This document shows positions 44,359 through 53,133 of a stretch of 64,000 nucleotides of DNA, piece after piece. The stretch is from an uncultured Eubacteriales bacterium (GTDB taxonomy: Bacteria > Bacillota > Clostridia > Oscillospirales > Acutalibacteraceae), in NCBI GenBank assembly GCA_934692675.1, contig CAKUUD010000004.1, forward strand, positions 1-64,000, read 5' to 3'. A program made the translations under genes and the position numbers. The first letter of the stretch is position 1; each line of letters starts with the position of its first letter. The notes under the pieces are model-generated. The model saw nothing but the letters and a program-made list of their open reading frames with translations, was not told the origin of the DNA and made no database searches.

Positions 44359-45606
44359 TTATAATTTTTTGCTTGTTTCTACGGTCTTGGACCTAGTAGC
44401 ACTTAATGTTAAAGTCGTTATAAATTCGGAGCTGGGTTGTGCATGAAACTCATGGGTAATACCTGAGATCAAATATTTATTGGCAGGAATTGTTGCTATA
44501 CCGCCAATACTAATTTGTTGCCTTAATTGAAATCCGGGCGTTCCTTTGAGTTTAACTTTTGCTTTTATAAAATGTATTTCTTTTAGATCCATAATCGCCT
44601 TAGCTCGGAATTCCACGTATTTTTTAGTAACAGGAAAGCCTAGTCTTAAAAGATAATCTGATGTTTTTAAAGTGTTTTTGGTTGAACTATCGCTGTCCTT
44701 ACCGCTACCGATAGGAGTACTGTCTTTGATTTTATTTTTAATAGTTTTAGTCATATTTTTAGGATCCATACCCACAACCATAACGCTTGTGGGAATATCA
44801 TATCGACCCATCTCAAAACTTGCTTCCATGGCCTGTTCTTGGGTTAATTTTTTTATAATTCCCTTAGGTGCTTTAGTACTGTTAAGAGAAGTAAAATGAA
44901 GAATTCCGCCTTCATCAGCATAGAAGAGAGAGCCTGTTTCTTCTGCCAACCTTTTTAAGAAATCGAAGTCCGTTTCATTATCCTGACAAGCAACTTTGCC
45001 AAAAAAAGCTGACGCTTGGGGTTCACCCTTAATATCTACGTTCCCTAACGCAAACTTTTGAGCGTAGCAGCTATCTCCTAAGACCTCTTTAACCACTGCA
45101 CTATATGTCTTGCATTTACTGTGGTCATCTGTTTTCTTATTACTCATAAGAAACCACTTGGGATCCACGCACGTGAGCCTTAATACCGAAATTTGATTCG
45201 TATGAGTTTCGACAATGCCTCTTTCTACAGAGGTTTCCACTTTGATAACAAACCCGGTAAAGATCGGCGCGTTCGTGCCGTTGTAACCCATAGATAGTAC
45301 AATTTTTGCACCCACGGGTATCTTAAAATCTTTCGTCACACGAATTTTGGTTTCTTTATTTTCCATAGTTGGGTTTTTAACTGTAATAATACACGCGCCA
45401 GCCTTTGAATCAAAAACTGTATAATCCACTACTACATCAGTCAGCATAGATGCTTCACTGCTAAATACGAATGCTTTATCATCCAAGCTTATTTCAAAAG
45501 ATGGTTTAGCATCCGGAATATTAGTGCAACCGACGCCGAGCTTTGAAATCAAAGAGCCCGCAGCGGCACTGATCATTGATGTTACTGCTCCCAATATACC
45601 AGCCAT
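44359..45606 (-). CDS. CIS baseplate hub, gp27/phage late control D-like
   Basis: 415 residues. The N-terminus has a hydrophobic Ala/Gly/Ser stretch, followed by the gpD/gp27-type tandem barrel domains (EISLDDKAF, VVVDYTVFDSKAG). The mid part contains the hub signature CQDNETDFDFLKRLAEETGSLFYAD, and the C-terminus is a beta-rich domain ending in TLTLSATRSKTVET. I choose the ATG at 45606 with AGAAGGA about 8 nt upstream. An ATG at 45615 overlaps that site. It should form the trimeric hub that carries the spike encoded just downstream. Confidence 0.9.
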   Translation of the reverse strand: MAGILGAVTSMISAAAGSLISKLGVGCTNIPDAKPSFEISLDDKAFVFSSEASMLTDVVVDYTVFDSKAGACIITVKNPTMENKETKIRVTKDFKIPVGAKIVLSMGYNGTNAPIFTGFVIKVETSVERGIVETHTNQISVLRLTCVDPKWFLMSNKKTDDHSKCKTYSAVVKEVLGDSCYAQKFALGNVDIKGEPQASAFFGKVACQDNETDFDFLKRLAEETGSLFYADEGGILHFTSLNSTKAPKGIIKKLTQEQAMEASFEMGRYDIPTSVMVVGMDPKNMTKTIKNKIKDSTPIGSGKDSDSSTKNTLKTSDYLLRLGFPVTKKYVEFRAKAIMDLKEIHFIKAKVKLKGTPGFQLRQQISIGGIATIPANKYLISGITHEFHAQPSSEFITTLTLSATRSKTVETSKKL

Positions 45607-45625
45607 ATCAAACATCCTTCTTTAT

Positions 45626-47776
45626 CTAATTAAATATTCCGTTTCTTATATTTTCCAGCTCGATTGAATCTTTTACGTCTTTTACTATTCGTCTGGATAT
45701 TGAATCTATATTTATTTTACTTATCTGAGATCGTATCATTTTTTCTACGTCTTCACGTTTTAGAGTACTTGCGATTATTTCTTTTTTAATTTTTGGTAAA
45801 TCTAGTTTTTCTTCTTTTGGCGGGATAAATTTTTTAACTTCTTTATTTTTAATTTTTTCAATAGGTTCGGGCTTATCTTCTTTTTTCTTGTGAACTTCAG
45901 GAGCACGCTCGTAAATTTCTTCTTTGTAAACCATATAATCTTTTGGAGGATTTTTATATGCCGAATCGGAAGTTTTATACGAGTCGTTTATTACAATTTT
46001 TTCTCGTACATTTCCAACTTTATCGGTTAGGTACGTAAGTTTTTTGCCTATGTGCTCCCTATTTAGCTCTGTGTTTATAGTGCTGAAGGTAGAGCGTTTA
46101 CTTATAATAGGTTCCAAAAATTTGGTAATATTTTTAAATACGTTGGTTTGAACTTCGGTTTTTACAAGTTTTGTTTCATTTTTTAATTTTGGAATTACTT
46201 TATAAATATCTTCTTTATTTATAATTTCGGAATCAAGCTTCACGGTATCAACTTTATGGGTTAACGGCCGAGATTTGTCGTAATAAATTTCGTTTTCGTA
46301 AGTTTTATTATCTTTAATTTTATATTTTTCGTGTACGTCACTGTGTTTTATTATGTTTATATTTTTTTGAATTTCTTTGTTTTGCTCTTTGATGTCCTTT
46401 ATGTGTTTGGTTTCCAAAATTTTATTTATGATCGCATTTGTATCTGTATGTTGGAGATGATCGGTTTCAAGATTTGTAGTTTTATATATTAAATTTTTGG
46501 AATTAGAAGTAATTAATCTTGATATTTTTTGGAGATTCGCATCTTTTTCGAAAATAATATTATTTTTATTTTCAACAAAATCAACCATGCGTTGATATTT
46601 TTGATTTTTAATTCTGAATTCTTTTGAAATTATATTTTTGTCTTTTATAATTTCATTGAATTTATCGCTTATGAGATAGCTGTATTTTTTTAAATTTTGT
46701 TTTTCAATTTCGGAATTTTTTAGATTTTCACTTTCAACATTTATGTTTTCTCTGTTTATAAGTTTGTGAGAGGTATCAAAAATATCGTTGCTTTCGTATA
46801 TGGTTTTATTTTTATAGGAATCTTTTATTTTTTCTATATTTTTATAAACTGATTTGGTTTCAATTCCGGTGGATTCCAGAATGTTTTTAACAAATGAATT
46901 TACTTTTGTTAAAAAGTCAACGTGGGTAAGTTTTTTAGTCTTTTTAATGCGGGGAGAAATTTTAGAAATCTTCTTTATTATGTTCTCTTCGTAAAATTGT
47001 GTAGATTCCGGGATTGTTTCTTCGGTGCTTTGAATTATGTTTCTATTTATTAATTTTCCGGAATATGCACGATTCGACGATTCGGGTTTGCTATCCGGGA
47101 TTTTGCTTTCAGGCGGTTTAACATTAATTAATTCGGTTCTAAAGGTTTTATCTTCGTAATTTTGAGTATTAAAAATTCTGTGAGTAAGAGTTTTCTCATT
47201 TACAACAGCACTTAGAACACTTGAATATGTCCTTCTGATATTTTCAAGCGTTCTTAGATTAATATTATTTAAAATTCCAGGCCCGTAGGGCGCTAAATCA
47301 TCTTTGGGTGATTTTTTTTTTGAACTATCCAAAAACGATTTTAAAATTTCGTTGAGCTTATCTTCGTCAAAAGAATTGCTTGAAATAACTTCAAGATTTT
47401 TTATTTGACTTTTAGAAAGCTTATGGTTTACTTTTAAAATCTCATTTTGAAGTTGATTAAGAATTTGCTCACGTACAACTGTATTGTTTTGAACAAAAAC
47501 ATTTTGGTCACTTTGGGCTGCACGAAGTTGAAATAAAAGGTCAATTATTTTTCCTAAAACGTCGTCATAAGGCGATGACGTGCCGGAAAAATCATAAATC
47601 AATTTGCTTTGAGAAGAATCATACTCTTCGTTGTTGTCAACCAAAGACGTCATTGAGTTATGGTTTATAAAATAATTGCAAAAGCTTTTATTATTCTTTA
47701 AAGTTATTAAATTACCGGGCGACTTGACGTTCGTCATAGCTTTCATTCCGGTTGAATTAATGCTTTTTTCTTTCAT
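45626..47776 (-). CDS. Large unknown CIS protein, Lys/Asn/Ile-rich (tape-measure candidate)
   Basis: 716 residues with no recognised domain. It is very rich in Lys, Asn, Ile, Glu and Ser. A helical region near residues 65-160 (DVLGKIIDLLFQLRAAQSDQ, then VVREQILNQLQNEILKV) is followed by long low-complexity hydrophilic stretches predicted to be disordered or helical, and a Lys/Glu/Pro-rich C-terminal segment with VEKMIRSQISKINID. The position just before the hub gene suits a tape-measure, a hub chaperone or a cargo. The coding strand is extremely A-rich. AAGGCGG precedes the ATG. The function is unknown. Confidence 0.7.
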   Translation of the reverse strand: MKEKSINSTGMKAMTNVKSPGNLITLKNNKSFCNYFINHNSMTSLVDNNEEYDSSQSKLIYDFSGTSSPYDDVLGKIIDLLFQLRAAQSDQNVFVQNNTVVREQILNQLQNEILKVNHKLSKSQIKNLEVISSNSFDEDKLNEILKSFLDSSKKKSPKDDLAPYGPGILNNINLRTLENIRRTYSSVLSAVVNEKTLTHRIFNTQNYEDKTFRTELINVKPPESKIPDSKPESSNRAYSGKLINRNIIQSTEETIPESTQFYEENIIKKISKISPRIKKTKKLTHVDFLTKVNSFVKNILESTGIETKSVYKNIEKIKDSYKNKTIYESNDIFDTSHKLINRENINVESENLKNSEIEKQNLKKYSYLISDKFNEIIKDKNIISKEFRIKNQKYQRMVDFVENKNNIIFEKDANLQKISRLITSNSKNLIYKTTNLETDHLQHTDTNAIINKILETKHIKDIKEQNKEIQKNINIIKHSDVHEKYKIKDNKTYENEIYYDKSRPLTHKVDTVKLDSEIINKEDIYKVIPKLKNETKLVKTEVQTNVFKNITKFLEPIISKRSTFSTINTELNREHIGKKLTYLTDKVGNVREKIVINDSYKTSDSAYKNPPKDYMVYKEEIYERAPEVHKKKEDKPEPIEKIKNKEVKKFIPPKEEKLDLPKIKKEIIASTLKREDVEKMIRSQISKINIDSISRRIVKDVKDSIELENIRNGIFN

Positions 47777-47810
47777 TTTTTTATTACCGCCTTGAAATAT
47801 TAAATAGCTT

Positions 47811-48458
47811 TTAGTAGGTTAAATTTTTAAGTTTAGTCTTTCTTAAAATTAATTCTTTTTCGGAACTAGTAACTTTTATTCCTGTGTTTTCTACTTGTCT
47901 CAACATAACAAAGTATTTTTCCCTTAGAGAACTAATTTTATTTTTCAAATAAAAAACTTCTTTTTTCATTTCTGACAGCTGCTGCGAAGGAATATTGTGG
48001 TTTAGTTTTATTTTTCTTTCAAGCCTTTTAAGCTTAGTTTCGCTTATAACTTTTTCTGCCAGATGTTTCTCCATTTTGGAGTGTTTTTCTTGAATTACTT
48101 CATTTTTTATTTTTATATCTTTTTCCAAGGCCTGTATTTCCATTGTCAAAGCTTTTAATTCCGCTGCTCTTTTTTCAGATTCACTTGAGCCCGCTTCATC
48201 TCGGATTTTATCGGCTTCTCTCATGGCGTCTAAGGTGATTAAATCAATATGAGATTTTTCGTAATTGATTTTCTGATCTTCTTTCTTTTTTTGCTTGTCC
48301 GCCATTAATTTTAATTCTTTTCTGGTGTAAATTTTGACGGGAAGAAGAGCTTGAATTTTCTCTTTTACGGATTCTATTTCTAGTTCTTTTTTCTTTAAGT
48401 CCTCTCGGAGCTTTTGAATATGGCGTTCAAGTGCAGACATGTGATTATCAAGTTCCAT
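47811..48458 (-). CDS. CIS coiled-coil protein, function unknown
   Basis: 215 residues, nearly all predicted as coiled coil, with heptad-like Leu/Ile and Lys/Glu pairs (SALERHIQKLREDLKKKELE, LTMEIQALEKDIKIKNE, LKRLERKIKLN). One break occurs at VKIYTRKELKLMADK. It lies between the tube-coiled-coil fusion and the 716-residue protein. An interaction with the coiled coil of its neighbour is plausible but inferred. AAGGTGA lies 9-11 nt before the ATG. Confidence 0.72.
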   Translation of the reverse strand: MELDNHMSALERHIQKLREDLKKKELEIESVKEKIQALLPVKIYTRKELKLMADKQKKKEDQKINYEKSHIDLITLDAMREADKIRDEAGSSESEKRAAELKALTMEIQALEKDIKIKNEVIQEKHSKMEKHLAEKVISETKLKRLERKIKLNHNIPSQQLSEMKKEVFYLKNKISSLREKYFVMLRQVENTGIKVTSSEKELILRKTKLKNLTY

Positions 48459-48488
48459 AGAGATTCATCACCTTCTTAACTAATAAAT

Positions 48489-50153
48489 TTAATCTTCTTT
48501 CATAGATTTTTCTCTATTCTTTTTATTTTCCTCGTTTTGCTTATCCGCTAATTGTTGCTGTTGATTTGCTTTTGCTTCTTTTTTAGTGTTCAAAGAATCA
48601 GTGTATTTATCAAGTTCTTTTCTAGCTTCTTTATCTTTTTTAGCACGTTCAGCCGCCTGTTTTTCGTGTTTTGCTCTCAATTCTCTGGCTTTAGTGTTGG
48701 CTTTTTGACGGTCTTCCTTGGTGCTTTCAAGATATTTGTTAACTTTTTCTTGTTGTGCAGCTTGTTTTTCTTTAACCTTTTCGACTTTTTCTAGGTTTGC
48801 TGCTTGATTTTCTTTTACTTTTTCTTCATGTTCTTTAATCTTATTCTGCTGTTCGGCTTTTGCTTGTTCGGAAGCTGCAACTTGTTCAGCACGTTTTGCA
48901 TTTTGTTCTTCAATTTGAGCTTTGCGTTCGTCACGAGCTTTTTCGTAATTTTCTCTAGTATTATTTTCAATTTGTTTAGAACGCATTTCGGCATTTTTAG
49001 CTTCTTGCTCTTCGCTAGCTTTCTGGGCGTCTTCGGCTTTCCAGGATTTTTCGTCTTCAAGATTTTTAGTGTATTCGTCAAGTTCTTGACGTTTAGCTTC
49101 ATCTCTCAAGGCTCCGGATTTCTTAGCGTCAATACCCGCGAGCTCTTTCTTGAAGGCTTCTTTGGCTGCTTCGCTCATGCCTTCCATGTCGGCTTCGCTG
49201 AACTCTTCGCCTTTTCTAATCTTCTTTCTAATTTCTTCTCTTGCCTTTGTATCGGCCTCTCGCTGGTCTCTTACTTTCTTATCTTTGAGGGATTGTTTGA
49301 GCATCTTTTTAACTTCGTCGCTCACACCCGAGAGGGCTGCGATGGCAGCTTCGTCCAATTCCCCGTTAGCAAGTTTTTTATTTAATTCATTAATTTTTTC
49401 GAGTTCTTCTTGTTTCTTTTCTTTTTCTTTTTCCAAATCCCCGAGTTTTTCTGCCCATTTTTTTCTATTTTTTTGGTAAGCGAGCTTTTCTTCTGCTCTT
49501 TTAGCATTTTCGTCAGCTCGAGAGGCACCGCTTATTCCTGATATTGAAGTTATAGAGGCAGGAAGCACAGTTAAGGGCTCTCGTTTAAGTCCGGTATGAG
49601 CTATGGTCAAATCCTCGATTAAAAGGCCGTTATCGGTTGCATCAAGATCCGAAACTCTCCATTCTGTTATACCAAAAGATATAAAACTATATTTTCCTCT
49701 TAGGTTTCCGTTTCGGTCATAAGCCATTATAGTACCATATGCAGGGCCTTTTTCCAAAGAAGCTTGCGGGCTGATGGACGAGGAAGCCATAAGCTTCAAA
49801 AGTTTGGCCATGCCACTGTTTCCGGGGAGCCTTAGTGCCGCTGCCAAAGTCAGCTTGTCAACTGATTCCGGGAAGCGCAACATCAGGCCTCTGCTAAAGC
49901 TCAAGGTATGCGAAGAGTTATCCGGCTGCCCAACCAATATACCGTGGTCATTCACGCCGCCTTCTTCGATAGTTCTTAATTCTCTTGACACAGAAAGTCC
50001 TGAAACCGACTTAAAGCCAAACGTAAAGGTATTGAGCGTAACAATAAATCTAAAGTTACAGCTCAAATACTTTAAAGATGAAACATTTAAAGCCGGTATC
50101 TTATGAAACCCCATGTCGATAATTTGAGAACCTTGTTGAGCATCAAAAGCCAT
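48489..50153 (-). CDS. CIS tube-initiator-like protein fused to a long coiled coil
   Basis: 554 residues. Residues 1 to about 200 form a tail-tube domain (CNFRFIVTLNTFTFGFKSVSGLSVSRE, then YSFISFGITEWRVSDLDAT and LLIEDLTIAHTGLKRE), the same family as the tube at 50.8 kb. From about residue 205 a 350-residue Lys/Glu/Ala/Gln-rich coiled coil follows, with two internal repeats (ANGELDEAAIAALSGVSDE against RKGEEFSEADMEGMSEAAK, and RQELDEYTKNL against RKELDKYTDSL). The second tube-like protein of known CIS joins the tube to the hub. The extension is not part of those. AGAGGTG precedes the ATG. Confidence 0.88.
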   Translation of the reverse strand: MAFDAQQGSQIIDMGFHKIPALNVSSLKYLSCNFRFIVTLNTFTFGFKSVSGLSVSRELRTIEEGGVNDHGILVGQPDNSSHTLSFSRGLMLRFPESVDKLTLAAALRLPGNSGMAKLLKLMASSSISPQASLEKGPAYGTIMAYDRNGNLRGKYSFISFGITEWRVSDLDATDNGLLIEDLTIAHTGLKREPLTVLPASITSISGISGASRADENAKRAEEKLAYQKNRKKWAEKLGDLEKEKEKKQEELEKINELNKKLANGELDEAAIAALSGVSDEVKKMLKQSLKDKKVRDQREADTKAREEIRKKIRKGEEFSEADMEGMSEAAKEAFKKELAGIDAKKSGALRDEAKRQELDEYTKNLEDEKSWKAEDAQKASEEQEAKNAEMRSKQIENNTRENYEKARDERKAQIEEQNAKRAEQVAASEQAKAEQQNKIKEHEEKVKENQAANLEKVEKVKEKQAAQQEKVNKYLESTKEDRQKANTKARELRAKHEKQAAERAKKDKEARKELDKYTDSLNTKKEAKANQQQQLADKQNEENKKNREKSMKED

Positions 50154-50180
50154 TTATATTGCACCTCTCTAAATCAAACT

Positions 50181-50393
50181 TTAAAACTCGTCGCTTATGT
50201 CAAAAATATTTTTACGATTCTTGTTGGAATCGGCGTTCATTTTTTTATTTATCTTGGAAACTTCGTTGCAGAATTTGATTCTTTCTCTGTGCGGAAGAAG
50301 CATTATTTCTTCCCTGGACCAATGAAAATAATACGCCAAAAAAGCTATCTCTTCATATAGGACTTTGCTTGGATAACCTTTTAGGCTTCCCCG
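50181..50393 (-). CDS. DUF6760 frame, predicted -1 frameshift extension of the tail-assembly protein
   Basis: On the minus strand this frame encodes a DUF6760-type domain: GYPSKVLYEEIAFLAYYFHW, then EEIMLLPHRERIKFCNEVSK. It ends at TAA (50181-50183). It has no ATG, GTG or TTG near its beginning. A TGA closes the frame upstream at 50409-50411, inside the preceding gene. It joins that gene in the -1 frame exactly at the slippery site (50393-50399), giving 70 extra residues and a fusion of 191. DUF6760 is a small family seen after the tube genes of CIS loci. Its function is not known to me. Confidence 0.8.
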   Translation of the reverse strand, partial: RGSLKGYPSKVLYEEIAFLAYYFHWSREEIMLLPHRERIKFCNEVSKINKKMNADSNKNRKNIFDISDEF

Positions 50394-50755
50394 AAAAAAG
50401 GCACTTCATACTCAAATCCGTGACCACATTTAGGACAAACGACACTAATCATCGGAGGCTCCACAGCATTTATTTTTTGATATAAATCTTGCAAATACGC
50501 CATATCTGCGGTAAACAAGCTTTCTATAACGTGTGCGTCAACTCGATTTAAAGTCCCCAAACTTTTTACAACTCTTTCGAGCAATAAAACACTTAAATAT
50601 CCCGGATTCATTTTTACTCTCGGGTCGTTTAGAGGTACAATTTCATCTGCCGCATTTGCAAGCCTCATAACTCCTTCTTTGTGGATCTCTCCGTTTTTGT
50701 CTACGTATCCGCGCGGTAACTCAAATTTTACTTCTGTTTCAAAAGGTAATGCCAT
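50381..50755 (-). CDS. CIS tail-assembly (chaperone-like) protein, zero-frame product
   Basis: 124 residues. It begins LPFETEVKFELPRGYVDKNGEIHKEGVMRLA, a pattern of tail-assembly proteins encoded after the tube in CIS and Mu/P2-like tails. It continues with LLLERVVKSLGTLNRVDAHVIESLFTADMAYLQDLY and ends with CPKCGHGFEYEVPF, a CxxC pair that could bind zinc. The TAA stop lies four codons after a T TTT TTC slippery heptamer, after which the -1 frame continues into DUF6760. By analogy with phage gpG/gpGT and P2 E/E', both products may be made. Confidence 0.82.
   Translation of the reverse strand: MALPFETEVKFELPRGYVDKNGEIHKEGVMRLANAADEIVPLNDPRVKMNPGYLSVLLLERVVKSLGTLNRVDAHVIESLFTADMAYLQDLYQKINAVEPPMISVVCPKCGHGFEYEVPFFGEA
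50393..50399 (-). promoter_or_regulatory. Slippery heptamer T TTT TTC for -1 ribosomal frameshifting
   Basis: The minus-strand zero frame reads CCT TTT TTC GGG GAA GCC TAA, so the heptamer T TTT TTC is in perfect X XXY YYZ phase. After a -1 slip the next codons are CGG GGA AGC CTA AAA GGT TAT, the DUF6760 frame. No strong downstream pseudoknot is evident by eye. Only a weak CCT/AGG stem is seen. Confidence 0.72.
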
Positions 50756-50842
50756 TAATAATCACTCTTCCTCTTAAATTATATGCTTCTCTCCTCGCTA
50801 AAGAGCGAGGAGAAAAGTTAAAATATTAATAATAAATCTCAA

Positions 50843-51370
50843 TTAGGTAGCTGCTGCTACACTAACATCTCTCTTAATACCTTCGTGTGCAAGTGTAAGG
50901 GTCTCAACAAGGATTTGTGAGTCTTCTGCACTAAGGTCGGTTGATTTATAAGACTTCGGCCATGCATTTATAACAGTCCAGCTTGCTGTAGGAACGCCGG
51001 CGTTGTTATAAACTATAATTTGAGCATTAACCGGGGTAAAATTATTTCCCTCCAAATAATCATTGAAGAAATTGTATAAGAGAGGATTTTGATATAAACC
51101 TTTCTCAAGAGTTATATCATCGTAGCTTACGAGTCCCGGAAGCTTTCTTGTTGTAAGATATCCAAATCCGCCTTCTCTGTATTCAACGGCAGTAACATCC
51201 GATGAAAATCCTGATACAGATTTGAAAGAAGTAGTTCCCAGTCCTTCAAAATTTGCTGTAAATCTAAATCCTCTGATAGGTGCCGATAAACCACCTGTTA
51301 CACTAGCACTGGTAGACAGTACTTCTGTACCTAATTCTTGAATACCGGTAGTAGCTAATCCGTCTGCCAT
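50843..51370 (-). CDS. CIS inner tube protein (gp19/Hcp-like)
   Basis: 175 residues. Tail-tube family pattern: APIRGFRFTANFEGLGTTSFKSVSGFSSDVTAVEYREGG, a TRKLPGLVSYDDITLEKGLY segment, and the C-terminal strands ASWTVINAWPKSYKSTDLSAEDSQILVETLTLAHEGI. It should stack as hexameric rings inside the sheath. AAAGGAG lies about 11 nt before the ATG. It follows the sheath gene by 35 bp. Confidence 0.95.
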   Translation of the reverse strand: MADGLATTGIQELGTEVLSTSASVTGGLSAPIRGFRFTANFEGLGTTSFKSVSGFSSDVTAVEYREGGFGYLTTRKLPGLVSYDDITLEKGLYQNPLLYNFFNDYLEGNNFTPVNAQIIVYNNAGVPTASWTVINAWPKSYKSTDLSAEDSQILVETLTLAHEGIKRDVSVAAAT

Positions 51371-51405
51371 ATATAATCATTCTCCTTTCTTTTAAAATCT
51401 AATTA

Positions 51406-53133
51406 TTATTCACCTGTTTTTTGAGTAATTCTGAAGATTACAAATTCAGCAGGTTTAACAGGGGCAACACCGATTACGCATATCATTCTTCCGTTATCGA
51501 TATCATCCTTACTCATTGTGTTCGGGCCGATATCAACAAAGAATGCTTCTGAAGGTGAGCCTCCTACCAAAGCGCCGGATCTCCATACGCCTTCCAAGAA
51601 CATCTCTATCGTACGTTGTACACGTGACCAGAGATTTGCATCATTTGGTTCGAATACAACCCAGTTTGTATTTGCCTTGATGGATTCTTCAAGGTAAATA
51701 AAGAGACGTCTGACGTTGACATATTTCCAAAGTGGCTTGGATGAAGCTGTTCTTGCTCCCCAAACTCTTATTCCTGCACCTGGGAATTTCCTGATAAGGT
51801 TTACACCTTTCGGGTTCAATAAATCTTGTTCTGCAACACTGTAGTTAACAAACAAACCTGTGCAGTTTGCAATAACTTCGTTTGCAGGAGCTTTATGAAC
51901 ACCTCTTGCATTATCACTTCTTGCAAATATACCCATTATTGAGCCTGAAGGCGGAATAAAGGTATCTTTTTTGTCAAGCGGATCAAATACTTGAATCCAC
52001 GGATGATACATAGCGCAGTAATCGCTGTCTACGATATCTCTGTGTTTCAAAATGTCTGAAACTGTTTTTGCAGTCATTGGAACATCCAAAACAGCAAATC
52101 TGCTTGCCAAGTTTTCACAATGTGAAACTAGTGAAAGCTGTACGTTTGGACTTACTATTCCTGGAATAGCCATGATGCTTACATCAGTGTTATCGATAAA
52201 CGATTGAATACCTGTTCTTGCTCCAGGGCCTTCATCTTTACCGATAAAGTCAGCATCGCTGAGGCTTGCTGCAGTACCGTTAAATCCTCCTGAAAGTGTT
52301 ACTTTTATAGCATCGCCCTTGCCGGAAAATACTTGTTTCACTACATCCATTGGTGATACAGCTTCTTCGGTTGGTTGAGCTTTAACAGAAACAATTTCTG
52401 ATTTGGACATAACTTTTTCTATGAATGAAGGAGCTGATGAATTAAATGTTACGCCGCTATATTTTTCGACTTCACCTTTGTAATCCACAACTATATCAAG
52501 TTCACATGAATTTACTGTGAATTTAGGTAGAAGTCCTGCGTCAACAACATCTCCTTCGAAAGGTTCTGCAAAACTTACGATATCACCGGCTAAGTTATTA
52601 ATCAGTCCAAATTGTTCCTCTTCTCCGCCTTTGACGCATACTACGTCACCAACGTTAAAGCCTGCAACACTTTTGAAACGATATTTTCCTTCACCTAAAT
52701 CTTCTAATATTTGAGTTTTGCTATTGCTCACTTCTTCAAATGAAACTATTATTGAGTTTCCCCATGCGCCTGGGTTTGTTGCGGAGATGCTTACAACTCC
52801 GTCTTTCCCTTGTTTGCATGAAGCTTTTGCAATTGTAGCATCAACAGGTGCTACACGCATAACAAATGCTCTTGAACCGCCGTTTGCAAAAAATTGATTT
52901 ACTGCATGAGCCAAAAATCTGTATTGACCAAATTCATTTTCATGCAAGTAGCCGCCAAATTTTCTGCTAAAATCTGATGGACCGGTTACCAAAACAGGCA
53001 TACCTGATATAGGACCTTTTTCGGCAACACCAATAAATCCTGCTGTACTTGTTCCCACGCCCTGCATGGGGGTTGGACCGCTATCGAATTCTTCGATATA
53101 GACTCCCGGAGATAAATACTCTGCCATAATCAT
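51406..53133 (-). CDS. CIS contractile sheath protein
   Basis: 575 residues. The N-terminus has the sheath hallmark YLSPGVYIEEFDSGPTPMQGVGTSTAGFIGVAEKGP, then FANGGSRAFVMRVAP, a variable middle domain, and the C-terminal handshake part (GIRVWGARTASS, YVNVRRLFIYLEESIKANTNWVVFEPNDANLWSRV, then FLEGVWRSGALVGGSPSEAFFV). It surrounds the tube and contracts on triggering. The start is the ATG at 53133, with an in-frame ATG at 53127. The only strong binding site, AAAGGAG (53171-53177), is 37 nt away and separated by a hairpin. Confidence 0.96.
   Translation of the reverse strand: MIMAEYLSPGVYIEEFDSGPTPMQGVGTSTAGFIGVAEKGPISGMPVLVTGPSDFSRKFGGYLHENEFGQYRFLAHAVNQFFANGGSRAFVMRVAPVDATIAKASCKQGKDGVVSISATNPGAWGNSIIVSFEEVSNSKTQILEDLGEGKYRFKSVAGFNVGDVVCVKGGEEEQFGLINNLAGDIVSFAEPFEGDVVDAGLLPKFTVNSCELDIVVDYKGEVEKYSGVTFNSSAPSFIEKVMSKSEIVSVKAQPTEEAVSPMDVVKQVFSGKGDAIKVTLSGGFNGTAASLSDADFIGKDEGPGARTGIQSFIDNTDVSIMAIPGIVSPNVQLSLVSHCENLASRFAVLDVPMTAKTVSDILKHRDIVDSDYCAMYHPWIQVFDPLDKKDTFIPPSGSIMGIFARSDNARGVHKAPANEVIANCTGLFVNYSVAEQDLLNPKGVNLIRKFPGAGIRVWGARTASSKPLWKYVNVRRLFIYLEESIKANTNWVVFEPNDANLWSRVQRTIEMFLEGVWRSGALVGGSPSEAFFVDIGPNTMSKDDIDNGRMICVIGVAPVKPAEFVIFRITQKTGE

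Noticed and set aside
48804..49385. Long plus-strand open frames (Phe-rich) opposite the coiled-coil CIS gene
   Set aside because: They are the complement of a Lys/Glu-rich coiled coil, with no ribosome binding site and Phe/Ser/Leu-rich artefact composition.
50103..50360. Plus-strand 85-codon frame between the tube-fusion gene and the tail-assembly gene
   Set aside because: The minus strand of the same stretch encodes the DUF6760 domain, which has clear family sequence, so the plus frame is a shadow.
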